Translations under genes and position numbers: made by a program
Assembly: GCA_022606135.1 (NCBI GenBank)
Contig: JABYQN010000015.1
Coordinates: 729,307 to 793,306, forward strand
Direction: 5' to 3'
From: Fomes fomentarius
Taxonomy: Eukaryota; Basidiomycota; Agaricomycetes; Polyporales; Polyporaceae
DNA: 64,000 bases
Shown here: piece by piece, positions 33,357 through 46,600 of the stretch
How the letters are laid out: each line of letters starts with the position of its first letter
How positions within the stretch are numbered: position 1 is the stretch's first letter
Notes under the pieces: generated by a model
The model's database searches: none
Told to the model about the DNA's origin: nothing
What the model saw: the letters and a program-made list of their open reading frames with translations, nothing else

Positions 33357-34621
33357 CTACAATAACTTCCCAAGGTACAACGGATGGAATACGTCCTGGA
33401 GATCAGTGCCGTCAGGCCAGGCCGTGTAGCTCAGCGCGTCTCGTCCATAGGCATAGTAGCGTAGCTGTTTGATAGGGCATAGGGTAGTACGGCAGCTCCA
33501 CAATGATATGCTTATTCTTATGTGCTCGCGGAGTTCATACACGTCTTCCCGGCCCGCGATACTGTGACAGACGCACACACCCATTGGAAAACGTGGCCAA
33601 AGGAAGAACCTCCGCCCGTATATATGTCGGTTGCGAGCCAATAGTCACAACGGGAAGCATCGTGCGCATCTGCCGCCCATGCCTCCGCTCCGCTGAGACC
33701 TATACGGGTAATAAACGACGGAGGACCGCCTTCGGGCATGTCGGCTTCTTCACCTACACGTGTCATATATCGCAGGACATCGTCTATCGAACGAATACAT
33801 TCCGTACCTGGTGGAACATGTTAACGAGGCATAGACGCAGGACCTCTTGTAATCGGTGGGAAGCCCGCCATCCGAATCACCGCAAGCGGTTGTTAGAAAG
33901 AGCTGGAATATAAACGGGCTCTTACAGCTTCTGCAAAGTTGGCGAAAAATCTTGCCCCCTACAATAATGACACGGCGAGGATTGCCATGCTCCAATGCAG
34001 TGCTCCGTAGTGGCAAAAGAGACGCATTGAGAGCCCTGCCAGACATTGCCGTTTTGAGACCGGAGTTCCCTACTCACTGGACGATGTTGGTACGTCATAG
34101 AGATTGCAACCAGGAAGCATTTTGACATACGCGTACATGAGAGTGAAAGGTGATCCTGTATCGACGGTCGAGGGCTGGCTGGACCGAGTGAATAGGGAAG
34201 CTCGCTGCCAAGCAGTAGCAGTAGTTCGTATCCTGTGAGTCAGTTTGAATCCCTGACGATATGAGTGCGACACTGGAGTGTCAACATCACCTGCTTTCGT
34301 CGACCTCGGCGCGTATCCCAGTCGCCGCCTCGTTCGTCTTCTCATACAGACTATTAGCAAAGTAGGAACACTCGCGACGCGAAGCTCGTCGCCGACAACG
34401 TGTGCCTCGCACGGAAGCTGTACGAAGGCTGCCGTACCTAAGCGCAGCCGCTCGCGAACCTCCGCCGCGAGTTCGCCGGGCCCACAGCCTTCGGTCATGT
34501 CGGCTTTGTAGCCCATAATGTCCCACAGTGCGGCGCGCGCTGCGACAAGCGATAGTATCAGTAGAGAGTCTGAGTATGCCTGGAGTATGTGGCATTGCCC
34601 GTCAGCTCTGAAGCCTCGCAC
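33357..34621 (-). pseudogene. unidentified multi-exon gene or remnant
   Basis: - strand frames look coding: a 183-codon frame from 34621 (ALWDIMGYKADMTEGCGPGE), one at 33766-33518 (GGPPSFITRIGLSGAEAWAA) and one ending at 33357 (DALSYTAWPDGTDLQDVFHP). They do not join cleanly by standard splice sites, so the gene is either damaged or wrongly read. No family recognised. Confidence 0.25.
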
Positions 34622-37600
34622 GTAGAAGTGTGGAGGTGCGCACCCACGAATTTTAGTGACGCAAGCTCGCGGATGTATTTAAAATTGCTACATTGTGCTC
34701 GATCTTACTATTAGGCAGCATGGTTGAGTACGATCCTCCGGAATCAAGGATCAAACGAAGCTGGGACATACTGAGTGACGTCAACGTCCAGCTACGAGAA
34801 CATACAGCCCATAGCAGTCCACCCAATATTGGGGGGAGTGTTCAGCCCTGAAGCTTGAAGCTTCGACTCATTGGCGCACCTGACGGGTGATAAATATGAA
34901 GTACCTTAGATGATGGGCGTACGAGTGGGGCGAGATCGCCACCGAGCAGGCAGGCGTGAGGTAAAAGCGCAGAGACGTGCATCAGGTAGAAGAAGGCGGT
35001 CTAAAGCAGCAAAACTCAGATGGGCAATGCAGGATAAACGCCTCTTGTATAGAGTTCAGAGTATACAAGTATCAAAAGATCAGTGGCGCACCGGAGTCAC
35101 CCAATTATGCACTTTCTATCTTTGACTGGCTCAGTCTGGCACGAGCTGATGCCGGTATAGAAATGGCTTCAAGCTTGAAGGGGGCACGTCACTCGCGCAC
35201 GTTTGAACGTCCAGCTGCACTAAGCCTTCCTAAAGAGTCCCATTAAAATGGTGTGCTTCAGTAGTTTACAAAATAAACGAATAGTTGCAGCTCCTACCGA
35301 TAACTATGCCTATGTCCGAGGAATCCCAGTCGTTCGTTGGATTGAGGATGAAAGTTGTCCCGGTGCAGCCTTTTAGGCGCTCAAACCCGCTTCCAGAGAA
35401 CAAATAGAGCCAAACAATGCCACGAGCTTGAGAGAGCGCTTGCCATCTCTGCTCTCACAGCATCGCGGACATGAGCAAAGTCTGCAATGTACGGTCAAAG
35501 CCTACTCAAACTCGCACTCGGCATAGCGAATATCTTCTCTGATTTCTCAGGTAAATTCTTCCTGCCGAAGGTCTCATACTTCTCCGCTCCGTCTCTATCC
35601 TTGCCACCAGCCCCGCCAGCCTCTTTGATGGAGCTGACGTCGGTAAGCGTTTTACAAAGCTCTAACTACCCCCGATTCGAGGTAGACTGACAGCCTCAAG
35701 GGGTGCGAGAATGCATCAGCGTCAAACACGTGGTTTCGACCGCTGCATAGTCACACTAGGCGGAATACTTCAGCCCAGTGCTCGCGTCAGAAAGGACGCA
35801 GCCGCCTGTTGCCCGGTGGCTCTTCCACCACGTCTACAGGGATGTGTATACGACATAAGTTGAACTAATGAGCCAAGATGATCGTGCTGTAAGCCTCCAT
35901 ACGACACTTCGCTGTTGGTCAGCAGTGGCATAGACGTGTGAACGACCTGTGGTCCAAATATGAACGTACGTCCGCCGCCCGTTCAATCTGCCCCTACTGA
36001 AGTCTGCTGCCCAGTCTTCCACAGTTTCTCTATTCATTGGAACAGATGCTGTTCCCATAGTATATCGTGTCCACGTAATGGTATGGCTACATCAGGTTCA
36101 TCTGTAACCGCACATTCACACGCTTTGCACAGCTCAGAATAGGCCGTTCACCGTGGTCCTTTTGATGCAGTATCTGCGTTCAACGATCCCCCAAATCATC
36201 ATGCGCTACCTACCTCATCCACCGCCCGATACCTGCGCCTTCCTGGCAGTCTCACCAAACCAACTTACATGTCGCTATCCGGATGCAATGGTTAGCAACA
36301 GAGACGGGAGAAGCATGGGAACATCCCCTCTAATATTACTTCTGTCCCAGTATCTGGCATCGTTCCTTATCGTACTAATCACGAGATGATCGTCGAGTGC
36401 GCGATTCAATTGCCATAAAGCGGTACGTGCGTTGACCTTCTAAGCCTCTTTCTGCCAGCTGACTCATATCTTTGGCCCATCGTGCTAGCCCACTTGACAA
36501 GTGCGGCTTCTTTGCCAGTCAGACTTCCGCTCTAGATCCACTCTTCGTATTGTTGCACCAGAAATATGGTGTCGTATTCAACAACAGGACTCGATCCTCT
36601 GCCCCTCAATCTCAAGGCAGGTCGCAACGGCCATATCAGCCTGAGCCTGTCACCTAGAGCTTCCGCCTGATCGCCCGACTGCGGAAGCTCTCTCTCACTC
36701 TTATCCGCCCGTGAGAAACTAATTGGGTCCGTAGGACGTTTGATAGACTTGCACCGGGGTCGCGTGTGCGCCGCGGCTGCATATGAGAGAACCATGAGGT
36801 CCGTGCGGCCGCACATCCCTCTGCCTCCGCCCATGACGCACCTTTCCTCATATCATCCACCCGCTCATTCTCCGTCCCTCGGAAACTTGTGTAGCTGTTC
36901 CTGACCTCCGGCGCGCTAGCATCCGCCTCTCGTTGCCCGGCGCGGACGGGTGAGTCTTCCGCACCTCCTGTCCCCCGCCTTGCTCACCTGAGCTTCAACC
37001 TAATTGTACAGCTGACTGTTCTGCCTCCGGTCTTCTCAGGGGACGTTTGCATCCGGCTCGCGCTATGTGGCCGCAGGGGCGCCTCAGTGCCCTCCCGCAG
37101 TTGCCCCCTTCCGCTGCCCTACAAGTGCTAGACCCGCCAAGCCCATGTCAGTTACCTTGGCCACTCTACTCGCCATCCTTTGTCCGGCATTTTGATACTA
37201 GCCAATCACGTTATAGTACATAAGGCGGAGGATCACACGGACTCTCTCAACCTGCGGGTGGAGGGAGTGACAATGCTGTTGCGAACCGGCTATTCGACCG
37301 ACCTTGAATCTCGGGCACGGATATGAATGCGGTAGGCATCACTTGACTTTCTATGACATAACGATTACACTGACACTTACACGCTGTCACTACAGGATGC
37401 TTTTACTACCAGGACGTCAGTAGTCGTCATCCTCCCCGATGTGGTCAGTCGGTGCGTCGCCTTACCTCGTGCTCTCCGTCGTGTCCATCATACTGACGAG
37501 CGGCTCGGCACCTGTTGTAGCCAGAGCGTCTTGACTATCAACGTCGCCGCGGCAGACGGCCCAAGGCGCTAGGCTAAGCAGGAATGTCCCGTCGCCGTTT

Positions 37601-38960
37601 GCTCTACGAGTAGCGATTGGGTCGGACTCTGTCGATGTGGCCTAGCTGTCGTACCTGTTCTAGTCCTACCAATGGACTTCATGCAGCGTGCGTTTCCCGT
37701 GGGATCGCTCTCCTCGAATCGTCCAGCTCAGGCGCGGTCTGCGTTCCTTCTCTGGCCACCATCAACCTCTGTACGACATCACTCAAAATAAGCTCGTATT
37801 GAATTGCGTCTAAATCGACTGCGCTTGGCCGCCCCCGGAAATGCACATACACAGCATGCTGTCATGTCTCGTCATTGCTTGTCGCCAGTTCGCTGAATTA
37901 GCGGTCCTCGCGAGTTTATCCACCCTTCGCACCGTGTTGCGGTGAGTCATTGCTAGATTTACGTCTACGAGAACTCACGCTCTGCAGGCACTTCCCGCCA
38001 CCGACGTTCGCTCGTCGTCAATGTCAACTCGCTGGCCCGCACTCATACCCCGCGACTGCTATGTTGCCTTAGATGCACCAGGGTCCTCTAACGTCCCTTA
38101 CCGTTCATTCACCCAGTCAACCCTACTAACACCGCCGATTGTATGTGACACCACCGGGGCACACAAAATTCCGTACGCGCAGACGCTCTTTGGACGTTAT
38201 CTTCTTTGAATGGTATCACTGTCGTTGGCCCTTCCCCGGCCCGGGGTTGTGTACGTCTGTGACACCTGAAGGGCCCAGCCTGGACACCCAACCCAGTGGC
38301 TCACTATAATCGATCGGGATAGCCGACGAGAACACACTTTGTGAGTCTTTTTCCTCGATCTGTGCTAGGTCGCGCGCTGAACGGACACCGCATCTCATTA
38401 CGCGAGCCATATCCAACACAAATTTCCCCCGCGGCGTGCTCATATGGAGAAACACCGGACACCGAAGATGTCCCATTGCAGGACGTAATAGTACTGTGAT
38501 GATTGACAACCCGCCATGCGAAAATCAGATAGTACGCCAACCAGTGAGAGCATGGGAAAACAACATGCCTTGGAATTAAGGTTACGAACCCAATTCAAAT
38601 CGGGACATTCGAATGGAGGTACGCCTCGCGAACACTTGACCCCGTCCCCGCAGCCAATCTGATAGACTAGCGATGGCCACGTCACGGCCGTGAAATATCA
38701 ATAGGTCGAGACAGATGGACGCCAAACGTCATATGGTTCGCCTTCGCGATGCAAAGCCGAGTGTGGGGGGCCTAAGTAGGTTGTTACTACCCTCGAGGCA
38801 CCTTTCGCCGCGTCAAAACCTACTTATCAATTGAATACGGATCTCCTTCTCATTCCTGTCTGTTAGCCATATCGAGGTTCCTCGATCCCAAGAATCTGGG
38901 CTTCTCGGTTTCGAGCGTCACTTCCCCTTTCGGCTCCTGTGGAAAGGGCAACTTCGGATT
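34622..38960. other. long gene-poor stretch
   Basis: No frame above ~100 codons and no family signature on either strand. Around 36.8-38.5 kb the + strand is C/T-rich. Could be worn transposon DNA, but no terminal repeats were found by eye. Confidence 0.4.
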
Positions 38961-38968
38961 CGCCGTGG

Positions 38969-38975
38969 CCTATAA
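38969..38975 (+). promoter_or_regulatory. TATA-like box
   Basis: TATAAAG lies 56 bases before the proposed ATG at 39025 of the WOPR gene. Confidence 0.4.
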
Positions 38976-39024
38976 AGTTGCATCTGCGGTGAAGTTTGGG
39001 GACCACTCACCCCCTCACAGCGCC

Positions 39025-40318
39025 ATGGCCTCCCCCTACACTGCCCGCCCAGTTGACAACCTCGGCCATGCCACTCACCCAGCCCTTCGTACGTCTTCGG
39101 CTTTGCCGAACTTCGTGCCCGACGCTGATATTCATCGCTATGCAAGACCTACGCGATGCCCGAGATGCACACGTCGTCTTCGAGGCTGTCCGGCTGGGAA
39201 TACTGCCGCTTATTACTCGCCGCCTCACTGCGAGCGAGCGTGAGCAGCTCACCTCGGGCAACGTCTTCGTGTGGGAAGAGGCCGAACATAAACAAGGTAA
39301 GTCTGTAACATAAGTATGCAATCCGCGTACCATCACCCACGCTCGTTCTCCCGTGTCATTGAGTAGGCGGGCTGGAAAGGTGGACCGATGGGCGACGTTG
39401 GTGAGTAAAACGGCTAAATTTCCACCGCATTCTTGTTCACGAGCTGCGTCATCGTCTCAGGTCGCAGAGCAGAATGCGAGGCGACTATCTCTTCTACGAG
39501 GAGAAGATCGAAACGACACCAGAAGAGAAAGAAGCGAAGGCGGCCCGTCGGTAAGTCGTCGCCTCCTGCCAAACCTCGTTCTCACGGTTGACAAGTACGC
39601 CAGAGCGCGACGGACGCTGGATCCATTCGCAGCGCCGCCCGCTCCCATCCGAAGGCAAGATAGACCTTCGAAACCCGATGGTCTCACGAAGCAGACCTAT
39701 TCCACGCACGTCCACACACGTCGTGGCGAGTCTCCTCGCAAGTGGCACATCGTTGCCTACTTCTCTGTACGTCACCGCGGTCTCCACGCCGCCCAGGGCG
39801 CAAGTCTGACTGCAATGCACGATCTACAGGGCGACGACTACACACGTCTTCCGGTCGTCGAGAATTACGAATACCTCCGCAACATTCGAGTCCCAGCAGG
39901 GATCTTCACATCTGCAAAGGGAAACATCGCTCGTTTCGGACGCACGCTGGAAGACTCGGACGGGCATGAGCCATCTCATGCGGGCAGAGACTACCAGGAA
40001 TGGGCCCCGGCCCCTTGGGCTCTCCCATCCTCTCCTGTCATTCGTGGGGTCCCGACAGGTGATAGGCCAATGTCTTCGTCCTCTTCTTCGTCATCCTCAG
40101 CGCCACTACACACCTCCGGTCAGTATTCGGTGGGACATCACCGTCCTAGCAGCGCGGCTGGAACCCTGCCCCGCCTGGCGACAGTCATTCCCGTCGGTCC
40201 TCTCACTCCGCCTACTTCCCCCAAGTATCCCACGAGCCCAGGTGGCATACCGTCAAGCTACAAGCCACTCACCTCTGAGGATCGACGCGCGCTGAACAGC
40301 TTCCGTCTGGCATTGTAG
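39025..40318 (+). CDS. Gti1/Pac2 (WOPR) family transcriptional regulator
   Basis: Six exons: 39025-39088, 39147-39296, 39367-39400, 39461-39550, 39604-39766 and 39830-40318. They give 329 residues, all junctions in phase. WOPR part 1 is spread over exons 2-4: RDAHVVFEAVRLGILPL, ITRRLTASERE, NVFVWEE, ERWTDGRRW, SQSRMRGDYLFYEEK. Part 2 follows: RQDRPSKPDGLTKQTYS, PRKWHIVAYFS|GDDYTRLP, ENYEYLRNIRVPAGIF. This is the bipartite DNA-binding fold of Wor1, Ryp1, Sge1 and Pac2, nuclear regulators of morphological switching, sporulation and virulence-type programmes in fungi. The tail is Ser/Pro-rich and likely disordered. The donor after RRW is GTGAGT. The protein is shorter than many WOPR regulators but complete in both motifs. 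Confidence 0.85.
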
Positions 40319-43300
40319 GGTAACATGACTCGTCGGCGTCTTACACACAATAGGTGGCTGTAGGGTATTATTGAGTGCATCCGTGGGCGTCTGAGTCGTC
40401 GGAGGCGTGTATGACAGAAGTTCCCCGACCCCCCTGGCCAGCATCCATCGTACGAGTGACAGACGTCAAAATATTATTCCTTGCTCATTCAAAGAGATGC
40501 CGCGCGGGTCGAGCTATTTTTGGGGTTCGAGCTGGTGACCTGCCTACCCCTCCGTGTCCTCGGCTCTGTTCTGGTCACCATCCTCGCCGCAGCACGATGA
40601 TGCAAGTAAGCAAAGCGAGCCTCCGACTCACCTCACTGGAGGTTTGAGCCGGAAACATATCGCTCTCTCCTCGGGCTTCCTGCGTGGCTTCCCACTCCAA
40701 TGCAGGAATGATCTAGAATACCTTGCTGAGGGGAAGGTACCACCGAGGATTGTAGGGTTTCAAGATGTCTCGAGAGATGCACTTTCGCGGCAGATGCTGG
40801 CTAATCTGGGTTTTAGTCTCTGCTGAAGCATACGGATGGCTGGCGTAGAGCGTGCGTGAAGTAGCGAGGGGAGCGAAGGTCAGAGAGTCGAGAATTAAGT
40901 CTCACCACCATCACTCTCGCCCCCTCAGGCCCGGTGCTCCGATAATGGCCCGTTTCCTGAAGGCGTCAAGGGCAAGAGATCGTACGAGTGCGAGAAGAAA
41001 CTGCCGTAACTTCTCGGAGACTCGACCGACTCACACCATCGCTGTCTGTCGGTGTGCTTCTTCAACAGTGCATATTGTGGTACCTAGCCCAGAATAAGAT
41101 TATGCCCAGACGAGTGCGGGAAGATCGAGAGCGAGCTCGCATTTACCTGTTTCATCGACCTTGGGACTCGCCTTGAAGTTGCACTTCCGCTGCCTCGAGG
41201 TTACTGTCACTTTGGCACCCCAATGTGATCGTCACAGTTGGACCTGAGAACGCCGCTTTCAATGGTTGACTGCCCACTGTGCTCCCACATGGTCGACACT
41301 GCGCACGACACTGCCAAGTACTTCCGAGAGTTGAGCGACACGATTCTGAATGCCCTCAGAGTCTCTCGTTTTGAATCCGTTGCGTTCTACTTTTTGAACA
41401 TCTCTCGCAAGTCGAGTCATATCCATCCAAGGCACTCTGATACCCCACGCTATGATGCGCAGCATGACGCCATTGGTCAAGAGCTGGAACTTTTCCTCTA
41501 CCGGCTCGGACACTAGTTGATCTTGCACCTCGACAGTAGTCGTACGACTCAGGTCACTCTTGGGCCGTCAATGCTGGGAAGATTGATTACGCTCTCAATA
41601 ACCCGCCTCACTGTGTCTGCAGATCCTTCGACCCAAATTCACTGTGCCATTGATCCCACCGACTGTGTAAGTCGGTGCTTTTGCACTGTACCGTCATATC
41701 TTTATATTCAGGCGCCGCCGTGTTTCACTACTACTGATAAGCATGTCTTACGAGTGCTGCCAACATAGGAACACAAAGGAAGTTCAACCAATGTTCGCCA
41801 ATAGGATCTGGGCATATACATCAGGTATGCGATTGGGCAATTGACCCGCATTACGGCCCCTGGGGAAGACTGCACCCTGGCCTCTTCGACCACTCCCAGT
41901 GAGCTGTCTTCTATTTTCCCCACATGATTTGATATTGGTACCGACTCATCTTCCAACTATCCACGCTCGATGCCTCGTGAGAGATTGGTTCCATACGCGC
42001 ACACTCGCTTCTCCCGTCTCAGAATATCACGTCTATTGGCCGCTGCGTCGGGAGACACATTCCTGCAACAAGGTGGAGGGGATCCTCCTCCGCAGTCGGA
42101 GCCTCGGTCAGCTCTTCTTGGTGATCGCTCGGTAGTAGCGTTCCGTGTCCTTCACCTTCACATGGCAGGTCAAACCCTGCCTGAGGTAGGTCCTTGATCC
42201 AATGACAGGCTGACCATTTACTATCGACAGTCTTGGCCAAGGTATAGCCTTAGCATAAAGCAAGTTTTTTTGGAGTTGAGCATCGTCCTGGACTCTGGGT
42301 GCAGAGCTACCGAGCGAACTGTCTTCGCTACCATGCCCGAGAACGTAATTTTCTCGTATTGAAGACATCAGCTGATGCAAGAGCGTTAGGGCCTCGCTGA
42401 AGGTACATTGCACAGCAGGGTGCACTTATGCATCAAGATTCATTATCCGTTATTTTATATCTTTCTCAACGCATGTGCAACTCCACCACTAGTCATATGT
42501 CATGGGATTTAGCACATACACTGCTGAAGCATGGCTCGACTGACTTAGGTCGGCAATTCCTGACAACTTGAAGTAAACGTAGGTCGGCCCGCATCTTCCC
42601 TGAGTATGGCTAACCGACAGATACCCCAGCCTCGGATGAAGAGTATCTGAGATATTCTCCTGCCGGTGCTTCCACCGGCTTCCCCGAGATCCGACGATGC
42701 CTCACGAGTCACGGGTGCCCTCAGCACATGGGTCCCTCGTCAGCTGCCGCGAGGGATCTCCGAGTCTACCATCGACATTAACATGCTACTATTATGCGGC
42801 CAGCCAAGCCCGACGGAGACCTATCAGAGGGTATCAGTGTGCAACATCTTCGGCGTTGCAGGTCACTCTCTTGGAACACTCACGAATTCTTGCACTTAGA
42901 CCCGATCCTCCCAAGCGCCCGTCTTCGATGTCATCTGCGATGCTACCTCCGTATGCACAACGGTATAAAACTCAGCTGAAGGTTCAGCTAAGAAATTATC
43001 TCACCTTCCGAGCTGCAGCCTAACCAATGGAGCTTCTCAGGTGATCTCCGACGAGCGGACAAGATTTGTCTTGCCCCATCGGTCTGTCTGACCCATGGCG
43101 TCGCGCCCGACTTACCCACGGACCTGCGAATATCAGATCAGCAATACCAGATTTCGGAAGACCTGCGCAGGGGCCGTGTTATGGAGACGATCGTTGTGCG
43201 AGGGATGGTTAGTACATCAGTCGCCGTCTTCTCTACCGCTTATGCCCGCATTGAATCCGCATCGAGTTTATTGGTTGCCAATCTTGGAATCTTGGAAATG

Positions 43301-43671
43301 ACCTATGTATCGGCATCGACACCTCCACGCCTGAATGTCATAATTCAGTACATCTCAGGGATCTCACAAACACAATACAAACCTGTACAACACTTATCAC
43401 CACCTTATCCATCCTATTCTATCTCTCGCGCGGGGATCTCTCCATTGGACGGAGTCCACGAACATGATAGATCGCCCATGCACAATTCCGGAGATCCTGC
43501 CGTAATCTCGCAAATTTCCTGCCGGACGTTGTTAGAAGCCCAATCGCCCTGAGGGAACTAAAGGAACACAGCCAAGGGCCGCGTCGCAATTCAAACCAAG
43601 ATAGAGCAATACATAGAAGAGAGATATACGTTCCGCGACCGATCCGTAAGGCCCACCCGCCCCTTGCAGCC
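40319..43671. other. gene-poor region with a few coding-like fragments
   Basis: - strand frames at 42425-42108 (AKAIPWPRLSIVNGQPVIGS, HVKVKDTERYYRAI) and 41528-41259 (SEVLGSVVRSVDHVGAQW) look protein-like but have no start, splice partners or family. The remainder shows nothing. Confidence 0.35.
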
Positions 43672-46600
43672 TTACCCCTCAGAAGCGACCACTGTACGGC
43701 CAAATGCGGCCCAATCGATGCTTCGACCCAGGCAATCCCATCCAGCACCCACAATGTCCGACAGGTGGCGCATGGTGGGCCGTCCGTGGGGGCAATGCCA
43801 GGGCTGATCCATCGTCCCCATGTGTTGTATAACCTAAAAATGAGACAATGAGCGCGGCCCTGTCACCCTATGGTGAAGCTCGCGAAAGTAAAGATCTCTT
43901 TCAGGACTCACAGACATCATCTGCCGCCGGTTGAGAGGAGTTCCTATCATGATGCTCTTTCTACATGCGCGCGAAGCGAACATGGCGCGCGCTTTGGAGC
44001 ACCGAACCATCTGTCCCGCGGGTTGGTCGTGCATCAGGTGGAGAAGCTCCTCGAGATCTGCATGCGCACCCAATACGCAATTCACGTCACTTCTGTTAGC
44101 ACCACAGAGCAGGCACGAGGATAGGAAGGTTTGGACTCGCCTTTCATGTCGAACACGGTGCTCTTACTAATAGGCTGCGCAGTCAACTGCATGCGTCGCC
44201 CAGGAGCACGCTCCTCGGAGATGTCCAGCTCGAAGCCGTTCTGGCGCAAGATGTCGACGTTCTCGACCGCCACTAGTTCGTCCGCCGCGGTCAGCTCAAG
44301 GATCTGGGGGCTGTGCTCACCACGCCGAGTTAAGTTTCGACATATTATGTCGAAGAAGAGTATGTATAGATTGCGCGCACCGGAAGAGCTTCTGCGAGTC
44401 GATCCGGGTCGTTTTCTGCAGCGTCTCAAAGTTGTACTTCTCGTCGGCCGCGTGCTGATCGACAATGAAGAGGTCGTCCATATCCGTCCCGCCCGCGCCT
44501 GAATGGTTTGAGTTGCCCGAATCGCTTGGATTGCCCGCCGAAGCTGACTTGCGCCTTCGCACGACGATAAAGCCGAGGTTGAACTGGCCGATGACCTCCA
44601 TCCTCTCAAAGTCTCTTTTCTCAATCACGCGCGACAGCGCCTCAGCCGCTTCTTCGTTGTCCGCCGCGCTCCCCACCCCGGCGGCGCTGTTCAACGTGAC
44701 CCTCTCGCGTTCCTCCCTCTCCTCCCTATCCCTCCGCTCCCTCACCGCATCCTTCAGGCTCGAACGCAGCCTCTCCCAGGACGCGGCGACACGAGATACG
44801 TCGAACGATAGCCAGACGGACTCGCGCTCGCCCGTGCGCACAATCTCCTCGCTCGTCGCAGATATAGACGACTTGCCGCCGAGGTCGCTCCGAGGCCTAG
44901 ACACCTTTCCCCTTCCCCTCCCTGCGTCCGGATGTGTGGTACTCATAACCTGTTGCGCTGGCACCGTGCGCTCGTCCTCTTCCGGATCCGAATCCATGGG
45001 CTCGACATCGACCCCGCTTGAGCTCGGTTCGGTGTCAGGGGGCTCTCGCACGCCTGCACGTATATCTGACGATTCATCGGCAGATTCGTCGACGGATCCT
45101 CGCCCCGGGTCTTCTTCGTCGACTTCCATATCAACATTCATCGACGCTGCGTTCTTCCCGCCTTTATTTCCGTCTTCATCTTCTTCACCCGAACTCGCGG
45201 CTGCCTCGTCCTCGTCCTCGTCCTGGTCTTCGGCGTCCACATCCATACTCATATCCACCTCTTCAACCCGACTCCCTTTCCTCGCAAAGCCCCTCAAAAG
45301 GTCCCTCATCCCCCTTTGCGCCTCTCGCCGGGCCTGCACCCCACTCGCACTCGCTGCTGCTGGCTCAAGTCTGCTCTTCTTCCTCGGTCGTTCCTCCTCC
45401 GCTTCTCGCGTGCGCAAGTTCCACGCCGCGCCCTCGGTACTCAGGACCATCTGCTCACCCTTCCCCTTGACGCCCATACAGCTGGTACTAGTGGGCAGCC
45501 GTGGTTGCGGAGACGAGCGGACGCTTGGGCGTGTAGGGAGACGTAAGGACGGAATCGGGGCATCGTCTGCGTCTGGGGAGGGACTTGAGCGTCTGTGGGC
45601 ACCGCTGCTCGAGTGGTCCAGAGCGTCGTCTGAAGCGAGAGGCAAGTGCGGTCTTGAGATCTCCTTGGCCGTCGTCATCTGAGTGACCGTCGGCGACATC
45701 GGGACATCGTCCAGCTCTAGATCATGACGCTGCCGGGGTACGTTCGCTTCCACTTCTACGTTGATATCCTTCTGAGACGGCGAAGATGTTCGGAGATCCG
45801 AGAGCAGAGTAGGATCTCCGAAGGTGAGCTCATCCACCTCGACAGGGTCGACAGGTGACTCCCCGGATGCATCTTGAACAGCCCCATCTCGCCCAGACGA
45901 GGACGGGCCGTCCTCTACAACCTCATCAGGTAGGAAAAGGGGCACATCCTGTGAAGACGACGAGGCCTGAGGATTAGATCCAGAAGAACCCGGAGCTGGG
46001 ACGCCCGCGGCGGTCAGGGGCAGGACGTTCTCAGAAGCCTTGTCCGGGAGCTGAGAGCCAGCGACATTGACGTCGAACGTAGATCTCGCAGGCGCGTATT
46101 TCTCTTCTAGCGCTCTCTGTCATAGAGACCATGAGACTCAAAAGCGGAGGGCAACCTTGAGGGGTGTATGTGGGGACTCACTCTGAGTGACTGGACGAGG
46201 TTGTTCTCGCTGTGGAGGAGGATAGTTCGTTTGTCTGGGCTGACGTTGATGTCACACGAGTCTGTACCGGAGATAAGGATGCCTCCAAAGCAGAAAAGAT
46301 AAGGTCGCACGTACTAGGTGGTAGGATGAAGTCGGCGATGACGAACGGTGACTGCGTAGCATTGAAGGACCGATACACCTCATTCAGCGCCTTCTGCACC
46401 TGCAAGCATTCCGCATGTGCGATATCGACGAGCTCCCAGTCAGTCACACAACATCTTCGATAACAATTGACCATACCTTCGTCGGCGCACACGGCCGTCC
46501 ATTCACGAAGAAAAACTGTCGATCGTTCCCATTCCGCCCACTCCCCACCACAAACTTCGATATCAGGCCGCACACTCTGACCTCGTTCGAGCTCCTGCAG

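Noticed and set aside
34070..34621. 183-codon - strand frame as a complete gene
   Set aside because: No clear start or stop context and no clean splice to neighbouring frames. Kept only as part of a low-confidence remnant.
44465..45682. 405-codon open frame on the + strand
   Set aside because: It is the antisense shadow of the Ser/Asp/Glu-rich linker of PMS1 exon 9. The - strand frame joins conserved MutL motifs on both sides.
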